Below are positions 45,301 to 58,300 of a stretch of 64,000 nt of DNA, one piece after another. The position numbers were made by a program, and so were the translations under genes. Within the stretch, counting starts at the first letter, position 1. The number at the start of each line of letters is the position of its first letter. The notes below the pieces were generated by a model. The model was not told where the DNA came from, ran no database searches, and saw only the letters and a program-made list of their open reading frames with translations. Origin of the DNA: Strigamia acuminata (lineage: Eukaryota > Arthropoda > Chilopoda > Geophilomorpha > Linotaeniidae); contig OX442317.1 of assembly GCA_949358305.1 (NCBI GenBank), positions 15,070,491-15,134,490 of the forward strand. The letters run 5' to 3'.

Positions 45301-48300
45301 TAGACGGCTTCAATGTAAGTTTTAGCAACATCCAAGCAATGATTTGGGAGAATAGACTTTTGATCTCATCACAGTTGACTTAGCACAAACATCACAAGAC
45401 CAATGTCTCTGAATGTTCTGAAATAGTGTTTAAACCTTAGTAGAAGGCTTCAATGTAAGTTTTAGCAACATCCAAGCAATGATTTGGAAGAATAAACTTT
45501 TGATTTCATTTGACATCACAGTTGACTTAGCACAAACACCACAAGACCAATGTCTCTGAATGTTCAGAAATAGTGTTTAAACCTTAGTAGAAGGCTTCAA
45601 TGTAAGTTTTAGCAACATCCAAGCAATAATTTGAAAGAATAAACTTTTGATCTCATTTGACATCACAGTTGACTTAGCACAAACACCACAAACCAATGTC
45701 TCTGAATGTTCTGAAATAGTGTTTAAACCTTAGTAGAAGGCTTCAATGTAAGTTTTAGCAACATCCAAGCAATGATTTGGGAGAGTAGACTTTTGATCTC
45801 ATCACAGTTGACTTAGCACAAACACCACAAGACCAATGTCTCTAAATGTTCTGAAATAGTGTTTAAACCTTAGTAGACGGCTTCAATGTAAGTTTTAGCA
45901 ACATCCAAGCAATGATTTGGGAGAATAGACTTTTGATCTCATCACAGTTGACTTAGCACAAACACCACAAGACCAATGTCTCTGAATGTTCTGAAATAGT
46001 GTTTAAACATTAGTAGAAGGCTTCAATGTAAGTTTTAGCAACATCCAAGCAATGATTTGGAAGAATAAACTTTTGATCTCATTTGACATCACAGTTGACT
46101 TAGCACAAACACCACAACACCAATGTCTCTGAATGTTCAGAAATAGTGTTTAAACCTTAGTAGAAGGCTTCAATGTAAGTTTTAGCAACATCCAAGCAAT
46201 AATTTGAAAGAATAAACTTTTGATCTCATTTGACATCACAGTTGACTTAGCACAAACACCACAAACCAATGTCTCTGAATGTTCTGAAATAGTGTTTAAA
46301 CCTTAGTAGAAAACTTCAATGTAAGTTTTAGCAACATCCAAGCAATGATTTGGGAGAGTAGACTTTTGATCTCATCACAGTTGACTTAGCACAAACACCA
46401 CAAGACCAATGTCTCTAAATGTTCTGAAATAGTGTTTAAACCTTAGTAGACGGCTTCAATGTAAGTTTTAGCAACATCCAAGCAATGATTTGGGAGAATA
46501 GACTTTTGATCTCATCACAGTTGACTTAGCACAAACACCACAAGACCAATGTCTCTGAATGTTCTGAAATAGTGTTTAAACTTTAGTAGAAGGCTTCAAT
46601 GTTAGTTTTAGCAACATCCAAGCAATAATTTGAAAGAATAAACTTTTGATCTCATTTGACATCACAGTTGACTTAGCACAAACACCACAAACCAATGTCT
46701 CTGAATGTTCTGAAATAGTGTTTAAACCTTAGTAGAAGGCTTCAATGTAAGTTTTAGCAACATCCAAGCAATGATTTGGGAGAGTAGACTTTTGATCTCA
46801 TCACAGTTGACTTAGCACAAACACCACAAGACCAATGTCTCTAAATGTTCTGAAATAGTGTTTAAACCTTAGTAGGCGGCTTCAATGTAAGTTTTAGCAA
46901 CATCCAAGCAATGATTTGGGAGAATAGACTTTTGATCTCATCACAGTTGACTTAGCACAAACATCACAAGACCAATGTCTCTGAATGTTCTGAAATAGTG
47001 TTTAAACCTTAGTAGAAGGCTTCAATGTAAGTTTTAGCAACATCCAAGCAATGATTTGGGAGAATAGACTTTTGACCTCATCACAGTTGACTTAGCACAA
47101 ACATCACAAGACCAATGTCTCTGAATGTTCTGAAATAGTGTTTAAACCTTAGTAGAAAGCTTTAATGTAAGTTTTAGCAACATCCAAGAAATGATTTGGG
47201 AAAATAGACTTTTGATCTCATCACAGTTGACTTAGCACAAACACCACAAGAGCAATGTCTCTAAATGTTCTGAAATAGTGTTTAAACCTTAGTAGACGGC
47301 TTCAATGTAAGTTTTAGCAACATCCAAGCAATGATTTGGGAGAATAGACTTTTGATCTCATCACAGTTGACTTAGCACAAACATCACAAGACCAATGTCT
47401 CTGAATGTTCTGAAATAGTGTTTAAACCTTAGTAGAAGGCTTCAATGTAAGTTTTAGCAACATCCAAGCAATACTTTGGAAGAATAAACTTTTGATCTCA
47501 TTTGACATCACAGTTGACTTAGCACAAACACCACAAGACCAATGTCTCTGAATGTTCAGAAATAGCGTTTAAACCTTAGTAGAAGGCTTCAATGTAAGTT
47601 TTAGCAACATCCAAGCAATAATTTGAAAGAATAAACTTTTGATCTCATTTGACATCACAGTTGACTTAGCACAAACACCACAAACCAATGTCTCTGAATG
47701 TTCTGAAATAGTGTTTAAACCTTAGTAGAAGGCTTCAATGTAAGTTTTAGCAACATCCAAGCAATGATTTGGGAGAGTAGACTTTTGATCTCATCACAGT
47801 TGACTTAGCACAAACACCACAAGACCAATGTCTCTAAATGTTCTGAAATAGTGTTTAAACCTTAGTAGACGGCTTCAATGTAAGTTTTAGCAACATCCAA
47901 GCAATGATTTGGGAGAATAGACTTTTGATCTCATCACAGTTGACTTAGCACAAACATCACAAGACCAATGTCTCTGAATGTTCTGAAATAGTGTTTAAAC
48001 CTTAGTAGAAGGCTTCAATGTAAGTTTTAGCAACATCCAAGCAATGATTTGGAAGAATAAACTTTTGATTTCATTTGACATCACAGTTGACTTAGCACAA
48101 ACACCACAAGACCAATGTCTCTGAATGTTCAGAAATAGTGTTTAAACCTTAGTAGAAGGCTTCAATGTAAGTTTTAGCAACATCCAAGCAATAATTTGAA
48201 AGAATAAACTTTTGATCTCATTTGACATCACAGTTGACTTAGCACAAACACCACAAACCAATGTCTCTGAATGTTCTGAAATAGTGTTTAAACCTTAGTA

Positions 48301-50037
48301 GAAGGCTTCAATGTAAGTTTTAGCAACATCCAAGCAATGATTTGGGAGAGTAGACTTTTGATCTCATCACAGTTGACTTAGCACAAACACCACAAGACCA
48401 ATGTCTCTAAATGTTCTGAAATAGTGTTTAAACCTTAGTAGACGGCTTCAATGTAAGTTTTAGCAACATCCAAGCAATGATTTGGGAGAATAGACTTTTG
48501 ATCTCATCACAGTTGACTTAGCACAAACACCACAAGACCAATGTCTCTGAATGTTCTGAAATAGTGTTTAAACATTAGTAGAAGGCTTCAATGTAAGTTT
48601 TAGCAACATCCAAGCAATGATTTGGAAGAATAAACTTTTGATCTCATTTGACATCACAGTTGACTTAGCACAAACACCACAACACCAATGTCTCTGAATG
48701 TTCAGAAATAGTGTTTAAACCTTAGTAGAAGGCTTCAATGTAAGTTTTAGCAACATCCAAGCAATAATTTGAAAGAATAAACTTTTGATCTCATTTGACA
48801 TCACAGTTGACTTAGCACAAACACCACAAACCAATGTCTCTGAATGTTCTGAAATAGTGTTTAAACCTTAGTAGAAAACTTCAATGTAAGTTTTAGCAAC
48901 ATCCAAGCAATGATTTGGGAGAGTAGACTTTTGATCTCATCACAGTTGACTTAGCACAAACACCACAAGACCAATGTCTCTAAATGTTCTGAAATAGTGT
49001 TTAAACCTTAGTAGACGGCTTCAATGTAAGTTTTAGCAACATCCAAGCAATGATTTGGGAGAATAGACTTTTGATCTCATCACAGTTGACTTAGCACAAA
49101 CACCACAAGACCAATGTCTCTGAATGTTCTGAAATAGTGTTTAAACTTTAGTAGAAGGCTTCAATGTTAGTTTTAGCAACATCCAAGCAATAATTTGAAA
49201 GAATAAACTTTTGATCTCATTTGACATCACAGTTGACTTAGCACAAACACCACAAACCAATGTCTCTGAATGTTCTGAAATAGTGTTTAAACCTTAGTAG
49301 AAGGCTTCAATGTAAGTTTTAGCAACATCCAAGCAATGATTTGGGAGAGTAGACTTTTGATCTCATCACAGTTGACTTAGCACAAACACCACAAGACCAA
49401 TGTCTCTAAATGTTCTGAAATAGTGTTTAAACCTTAGTAGGCGGCTTCAATGTAAGTTTTAGCAACATCCAAGCAATGATTTGGGAGAATAGACTTTTGA
49501 TCTCATCACAGTTGACTTAGCACAAACATCACAAGACCAATGTCTCTGAATGTTCTGAAATAGTGTTTAAACCTTAGTAGAAGGCTTCAATGTAAGTTTT
49601 AGCAACATCCAAGCAATGATTTGGGAGAATAGACTTTTGACCTCATCACAGTTGACTTAGCACAAACATCACAAGACCAATGTCTCTGAATGTTCTGAAA
49701 TAGTGTTTAAACCTTAGTAGAAAGCTTTAATGTAAGTTTTAGCAACATCCAAGAAATGATTTGGGAAAATAGACTTTTGATCTCATCACAGTTGACTTAG
49801 CACAAACACCACAAGAGCAATGTCTCTAAATGTTCTGAAATAGTGTTTAAACCTTAGTAGACGGCTTCAATGTAAGTTTTAGCAACATCCAAGCAATGAT
49901 TTGGGAGAATAGACTTTTGATCTCATCACAGTTGACTTAGCACAAACATCACAAGACCAATGTCTCTGAATGTTCTGAAATAGTGTTTAAACCTTAGTAG
50001 AAGGCTTCAATGTAAGTTTTAGCAACATCCAAGCAAT
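42343..50037. repeat. Higher-order repeat block, three 2,564-2,565-bp units
   Basis: The marker 'tactttgg' occurs at 42343, 44907, 47472 and 50037, spaced 2564, 2565 and 2565 bp. The independent marker 'caacac' at 43551, 46115 and 48680 gives 2564 and 2565 bp. Each unit holds 18 monomers, mixing 139/140- and 146/147-bp types in the same order. The first interval before this block (39214-42343) is 3129 bp, a 22-monomer variant. Confidence 0.85.
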
Positions 50038-53000
50038 ACTTTGGAAGAATAAACTTTTGATCTCATTTGACATCACAGTTGACTTAGCACAAACACCACA
50101 AGACTAATGTCTCTGAATGTTCAGAAATAGTGTTTAAACCTTAGTAGAAGGCTTCAATGTAAGTTTTAGCAACATCCAAACAATAATTTGAAAGAATAAA
50201 CTTTTGATCTCATTTGACATCACAGTTGACTTAGCACAAACACCACAAACCAATGTCTCTGAATGTTCTGAAATAGTGTTTAAACCTTAGTAGAAGGCTT
50301 CAATGTAAGTTTTAGCAACATCCAAGCAATGATTTGGGAGAGTAGACTTTTGATCTCATCACAGTTGACTTAGCACAAACACCACAAGACCAATGTCTCT
50401 AAATGTTCTGAAATAGTGTTTAAACCTTAGTAGACGGCTTCAATGTAAGTTTTAGCAACATCCAAGCAATGATTTGGGAGAATAGACTTTTGATCTCATC
50501 ACAGTTGACTTAGCACAAACATCACAAGACCAATGTCTCTGAATGTTCTGAAATAGTGTTTAAACCTTAGTAGAAGGCTTCAATGTAAGTTTTAGCAACA
50601 TCCAAGCAATGATTTGGAAGAATAAACTTTTGATTTCATTTGACATCACAGTTGACTTAGCACAAACACCACAAGACCAATGTCTCTGAATGTTCAGAAA
50701 TAGTGTTTAAACCTTAGTAGAAGGCTTCAATGTAAGTTTTAGCAACATCCAAGCAATAATTTGAAAGAATAAACTTTTGATCTCATTTGACATCACAGTT
50801 GACTTAGCACAAACACCACAAACCAATGTCTCTGAATGTTCTGAAATAGTGTTTAAACCTTAGTAGAAGGCTTCAATGTAAGTTTTAGCAACATCCAAGC
50901 AATGATTTGGGAGAGTAGACTTTTGATCTCATCACAGTTGACTTAGCACAAACACCACAAGACCAATGTCTCTAAATGTTCTGAAATAGTGTTTAAACCT
51001 TAGTAGGCGGCTTCAATGTAAGTTTTAGCAACATCCAAGCAATGATTTGGGAGAATAGACTTTTGATCTCATCACAGTTGACTTAGCACAAACATCACAA
51101 GACCAATGTCTCTGAATGTTCTGAAATAGTGTTTAAACCTTAGTAGAAGGCTTCAATGTAAGTTTTAGCAACATCCAAGCAATGATTTGGAAGAATAAAC
51201 TTTTGATCTCATTTGACATCACAGTTGACTTAGCACAAACACCACAAGACCAATGTCTCTGAATGTTCAGAAATAGTGTTTAAACCTTAGTAGAAGGCTT
51301 CAATGTAAGTTTTAGCAACATCCAAGCAATAATTTGAAAGAATAAACTTTTGATCTCATTTGACATCACAGTTGACTTAGCACAAACACCACAAACCAAT
51401 GTCTCTGAATGTTCTAAAATAGTGTTTAAACCTTAGTAGAAGGCTTCAATGTAAGTTTTAGCAACATCCAAGCAATGATTTGGGAGAATAGACTTTTGAT
51501 CTCATCACAGTTGACTTAGCACAAACATCACAAGACCAATGTCTCTGAATGTTCTGAAATAGTGTTTAAACCTTAGTAGAAAGCTTTAATGTAAGTTTTA
51601 GCAACATCCAAGAAATGATTTGGGAAAATAGACTTTTGATCTCATCACAGTTGACTTAGCACAAACACCACAAGACCAATGTCTCTGAATGTTCTGAAAT
51701 AGTGTTTAAACCTTAGTAGAAGGCTTCAATGTAAGTTTTAGCAACATCCAAGCAATGATTTGGAAGAATAAACTTTTGATCTCATCACAGTTGACTTAGC
51801 ACAAACATCACAAGACCAATGTCTCTGAATGTTCTGAAATAGTGTTTAAACCTTAGTAGAAAGCTTTAATGTAAGTTTTAGCAACATCCAAGAAATGATT
51901 TGGGAAAATAGACTTTTGATCTCATCACAGTTGACTTAGCACAAACACCACAAGACCAATGTCTCTGAATGTTCTGAAATAGTGTTTAAACCTTAGTAGA
52001 AGGCTTCAATGTAAGTTTTAGCAACATCCAAGCAATGATTTGGAAGAATAAACTTTTGATCTCATTTGACATCACAGTTGACTTAGCACAAACACCACAA
52101 GACCAATGTCTCTGAATGTTCAGAAATAGTGTTTAAACCTTAGTAGAAGGCTTCAATGTAAGTTTTAGCAACATCCAAGCAATAATTTGAAAGAATAAAC
52201 TTTTGATCTCATTTGACATCACAGTTGACTTAGCACAAACACCACAAACCAATGTCTCTGAATGTTCTGAAATAGTGTTTAAACCTTAGTAGAAGGCTTC
52301 AATGTAAGTTTTAGCAACATCCAAGCAATGATTTGGGAGAGTAGACTTTTGATCTCATCACAGTTGACTTAGCACAAACACCACAAGACCAATGTCTCTA
52401 AATGTTCTGAAATAGTGTTTAAACCTTAGTAGACGGCTTCAATGTAAGTTTTAGCAACATCCAAGCAATGATTTGGGAGAGTAGACTTTTGATCTCATCA
52501 CAGTTGACTTAGCACAAACACCACAAGACCAATGTCTCTAAATGTTCTGAAATAGTGTTTAAACCTTAGTAGGCGGCTTCAATGTAAGTTTTAGCAACAT
52601 CCAAGCAATGATTTGGGAGAATAGACTTTTGATCTCATCACAGTTGACTTAGCACAAACACCACAAGACCAATGTCTCTAAATGTTCTGAAATAGTGTTT
52701 AAACCTTAGTAGACGGCTTCAATGTAAGTTTTAGCAACATCCAAGCAATGATTTGGGAGAATAGACTTTTGATCTCATCACAGTTGACTTAGCACAAACA
52801 TCACAAGACCAATGTCTCTGAATGTTCTGAAATAGTGTTTAAACCTTAGTAGAAAGCTTTAATGTAAGTTTTAGCAACATCCAAGAAATGATTTGGGAAA
52901 ATAGACTTTTGATCTCATCACAGTTGACTTAGCACAAACACCACAAGACCAATGTCTCTAAATGTTCTGAAATAGTGTTTAAACCTTAGTAGACGGCTTC

Positions 53001-54180
53001 AATGTAAGTTTTAGCAACATCCAAGCAATGATTTGAGAGAATAGACTTTTGATCTCATCACAGTTGACTTAGCACAAACACCACAAGACCAATGTCTCTG
53101 AATGTTTTGAAATAGTGTTTAAACTTTAGTAGAAGGCTTCAATGTTAGTTTTAGCAACATCCAAGCAATAATTTGAAAGAATAAACTTTTGATCTCATTT
53201 GACATCACAGTTGACTTAGCACAAACACCACAAGACCAATGTCTCTGAATGTTCAGAAATAGTGTTTAAACCTTAGTAGAAGGCTTCAATGTAAGTTTTA
53301 GCAACATCCAAGCAATAATTTGAAAGAATAAACTTTTGATCTCATTTGACATCACAGTTGACTTAGCACAAACACCACAAGACCAATGTCTCTGAATGTT
53401 CAGAAATAGTGTTTAAACCTTAGTAGAAGGCTTCAATGTAAGTTTTAGCAACATCCAAGCAATAATTTGAAAGAATAAACTTTTGATCTCATTTGACATC
53501 ACAGTTGACTTAGCACAAACACCACAAACCAATGTCTCTGAATGTTCTGAAATAGTGTTTAAACCTTAGTAGAAGGCTTCAATGTAAGTTTTAGCAACAT
53601 CCAAGCAATGATTTGGGAGAATAGACTTTTGATCTCATCACAGTTGACTTAGCACAAACACCACAAGACCAATGTCTCTGAATGTTCAGAAATAGTGTTT
53701 AAACCTTAGTAGAAGGCTTCAATGTAAGTTTTAGCAACATCCAAGCAATAATTTGAAAGAATAAACTTTTGATCTCATTTGACATCACAGTTGACTTAGC
53801 ACAAACACCACAAACCAATGTCTCTGAATGTTCTGAAATAGTGTTTAAACCTTAGTAGGCGGCTTCAATGTAAGTTTTAGCAACATCCAAGCAATGATTT
53901 GGGAGAGTAGACTTTTGATCTCATCACAGTTGACTTAGCACAAACACCACAAGACCAATGTCTCTAAATGTTCTGAAATAGTGTTTAAACCTTAGTAGAC
54001 GGCTTCAATGTAAGTTTTAGCAACATCCAAGCAATGATTTGGGAGAATAGACTTTTGATCTCATCACAGTTGACTTAGCACAAACACCACAAGACCAATG
54101 TCTCTGAATGTTCTGAAATAGTGTTTAAACTTTAGTAGAAGGCTTCAATGTTAGTTTTAGCAACATCCAAGCAATAATTT

Positions 54181-55329
54181 GAAAAAATAAACTTTTGATC
54201 TCATTTGACATCACAGTTGACTTAGCACAAACACCACAAGACCAATGTCTCTGAATGTTCTGAAATAGTGTTTAAACCTTAGTAGAAGGCTTCAATGTAA
54301 GTTTTAGCAACATCCAAGCACTGATTTGGAAGAATAAACTTTAGATCTCATTTGACATCACAGTTGACTTAGCACAAACACCACAAGACCAATGTCTCTG
54401 AATGTTCTGAAATAGTGTTTAAACTTTAGTAGAAGGCTTCAATGTAAGTTTTAGCAACATCCAAGCAATGATTTGGGAGAGTAGACTTTTGATCTCATCA
54501 CAGTTGACTTAGCACAAACACCACAAGACCAATGTCTCTAAATGTTCTGAAATAGTGTTTAAACCTTTGTAGACGGCTTCAATGTAAGTTTTAGCAACAT
54601 CCAAGCAATGATTTGGGAGAATAGACTTTTGATCTCATCACAGTTGACTTAGCACAAACACCACAAGACCAATGTCTCTGAATGTTCTGAAATAGTGTTT
54701 AAACTTTAGTAGAAGGCTTCAATGTTAGTTTTAGCAACATCCAAGCAATAATTTGAAAAAATAAACTTTTGATCTCATTTGACATCACAGTTGACTTAGC
54801 ACAAACACCACAAGACCAATGTCTCTGAATGTTCTGAAATAGTGTTTAAACCTTAGTAGAAGGCTTCAATGTAAGTTTTAGCAACATCCAAGCACTGATT
54901 TGGAAGAATAAACTTTAGATCTCATTTGACATCACAGTTGACTTAGCACAAACACCACAAGACCAATGTCTCTGAATGTTCTGAAATAGTGTTTAAACTT
55001 TAGTAGAAGGCTTCAATGTAAGTTTTAGCAACATCCAAGCAATGATTTGGGAGAGTAGACTTTTGATCTCATCACAGTTGACTTAGCACAAACACCACAA
55101 GACCAATGTCTCTAAATGTTCTGAAATAGTGTTTAAACCTTTGTAGACGGCTTCAATGTAAGTTTTAGCAACATCCAAGCAATGATTTGGGAGAATAGAC
55201 TTTTGATCTCATCACAGTTGACTTAGCACAAACACCACAAGACCAATGTCTCTGAATGTTCTGAAATAGTGTTTAAACTTTAGTAGAAGGCTTCAATGTT
55301 AGTTTTAGCAACATCCAAGCAATAATTTG
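54181..55329. repeat. Local four-monomer repeat, two 574-bp units
   Basis: The variant gaaaaaataaac starts at 54181, 54755 and 55329, exactly 574 bp apart. The private change 'ctttagatctc' occurs in both units. The sum of two 147-bp and two 140-bp monomers is 574. It is a recent local duplication that differs from the 18-monomer pattern to its left. Confidence 0.85.
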
Positions 55330-58300
55330 AAAAAATAAACTTTTGATCTCATTTGACATCACAGTTGACTTAGCACAAACACCACAAGACCAATGTCTCT
55401 GAATGTTCTGAAATAGTGTTTAAACCTTAGTAGAAGGCTTCAATGTAAGTTTTAGCAACATCCAAGCAATGATTTGGGAGAGTAGACTTTTGATCTCATC
55501 ACAGTTGACTTAGCACAAACACCACAAGACCAATGTCTCTAAATGTTCTGAAATAGTGTTTAAACCTTAGTAGACGGCTTCAATGTAAGTTTTAGCAACA
55601 TCCAAGCAATGATTTGGGAGAATAGACTTTTGATCTCATCACAGTTGACTTAGCACAAACATCACAAGACCAATGTCTCTGAATGTTCTGAAATAGTGTT
55701 TAAACCTTAGTAGAAGGCTTCAATGTAAGTTTTAGCAACATCCAAGCAATGATTTGGAAGAATAAACTTTTGATCTCATTTGACATCACAGTTGACTTAG
55801 CACAAACACCACAAACCAATGTCTCTGAATGTTCTGAAATAGTGTTTAAACCTTAGTAGGCGGCTTCAATGTAAGTTTTAGCAACATCCAAGCAATGATT
55901 TGGGAGAGTAGACTTTTGATCTCATCACAGTTGACTTAGCACAAACACCACAAGACCAATGTCTCTAAATGTTCTGAAATAGTGTTTAAACCTTAGTAGA
56001 CGGCTTCAATGTAAGTTTTAGCAACATCCAAGCAATGATTTGGGAGAATAGACTTTTGATCTCATCACAGTTGACTTAGCACAAACACCACAAGACCAAT
56101 GTCTCTGAATGTTCTGAAATAGTGTTTAAACTTTAGTAGAAGGCTTCAATGTTAGTTTTAGCAACATCCAAGCAATAATTTGAAAAAATAAACTTTTGAT
56201 CTCATTTGACATCACAGTTGACTTAGCACAAACACCACAAGACCAATGTCTCTAAATGTTCTGAAATAGTGTTTAAACCTTAGTAGACGGCTTCAATGTA
56301 AGTTTTAGCAACATCCAAGCAATGATTTGGGAGAGTAGACTTTTGATCTCATCACAGTTGACTTAGCACAAACACCACAAGACCAATGTCTCTAAATGTT
56401 CTGAAATAGTGTTTAAACCTTAGTAGGCGGCTTCAATGTAAGTTTTAGCAACATCCAAGCAATGATTTGGGAGAATAGACTTTTGATCTCATCACAGTTG
56501 ACTTAGCACAAACACCACAAGACCAATGTCTCTAAATGTTCTGAAATAGTGTTTAAACCTTAGTAGACGGCTTCAATGTAAGTTTTAGCAACATCCAAGC
56601 AATGATTTGGGAGAATAGACTTTTGATCTCATCACAGTTGACTTAGCACAAACATCACAAGACCAATGTCTCTGAATGTTCTGAAATAGTGTTTAAACCT
56701 TAGTAGAAAGCTTTAATGTAAGTTTTAGCAACATCCAAGAAATGATTTGGGAAAATAGACTTTTGATCTCATCACAGTTGACTTAGCACAAACACCACAA
56801 GACCAATGTCTCTAAATGTTCTGAAATAGTGTTTAAACCTTAGTAGACGGCTTCAATGTAAGTTTTAGCAACATCCAAGCAATGATTTGAGAGAATAGAC
56901 TTTTGATCTCATCACAGTTGACTTAGCACAAACACCACAAGACCAATGTCTCTGAATGTTTTGAAATAGTGTTTAAACTTTAGTAGAAGGCTTCAATGTT
57001 AGTTTTAGCAACATCCAAGCAATAATTTGAAAGAATAAACTTTTGATCTCATTTGACATCACAGTTGACTTAGCACAAACACCACAAGACCAATGTCTCT
57101 GAATGTTCAGAAATAGTGTTTAAACCTTAGTAGAAGGCTTCAATGTAAGTTTTAGCAACATCCAAGCAATAATTTGAAAGAATAAACTTTTGATCTCATT
57201 TGACATCACAGTTGACTTAGCACAAACACCACAAGACCAATGTCTCTGAATGTTCAGAAATAGTGTTTAAACCTTAGTAGAAGGCTTCAATGTAAGTTTT
57301 AGCAACATCCAAGCAATAATTTGAAAGAATAAACTTTTGATCTCATTTGACATCACAGTTGACTTAGCACAAACACCACAAACCAATGTCTCTGAATGTT
57401 CTGAAATAGTGTTTAAACCTTAGTAGAAGGCTTCAATGTAAGTTTTAGCAACATCCAAGCAATGATTTGGGAGAATAGACTTTTGATCTCATCACAGTTG
57501 ACTTAGCACAAACACCACAAGACCAATGTCTCTGAATGTTCAGAAATAGTGTTTAAACCTTAGTAGAAGGCTTCAATGTAAGTTTTAGCAACATCCAAGC
57601 AATGATTTGGGAGAGTAGACTTTTGATCTCATCACAGTTGACTTAGCACAAACACCACAAGACCAATGTCTCTAAATGTTCTGAAATAGTGTTTAAACCT
57701 TAGTAGACGGCTTCAATGTAAGTTTTAGCAACATCCAAGCAATGATTTGGGAGAATAGACTTTTGATCTCATCACAGTTGACTTAGCACAAACACCACAA
57801 GACCAATGTCTCTGAATGTTCTGAAATAGTGTTTAAACCTTAGTAGAAGGCTTCAATGTTAGTTTTAGCAACATCCAAGCAATAATTTGAAAGAATAAAC
57901 TTTTGATCTCATTTGACATCACAGTTGACTTAGCACAAACATCACAAGACCAATGTCTCTGAATGTTCTGAAATAGTGTTTAAACTTTAGTAGAAGGCTT
58001 CAATGTAAGTTTTAGCAACATCCAAGCAATGATTTGGAAGAATAAACTTTTGATCTCATTTGACATCACAGTTGACTTAGCACAAACACCACAAGACCAA
58101 TGTCTCTGAATGTTCTGAAATAGTGCTTAAACTTTAGTAGAAGGCTTCAATGTAAGTTTTAGCAACATCCAAGCAATGATTTGGGAGAATAGACTTGTGA
58201 TCTCATCACAGTTGACTTAGCACAAACACCACAAGACCAATGTCTCTAAATGTTCTGAAATAGTGTTTAAACCTTAGTAGACGGCTTCAATGTAAGTTTT

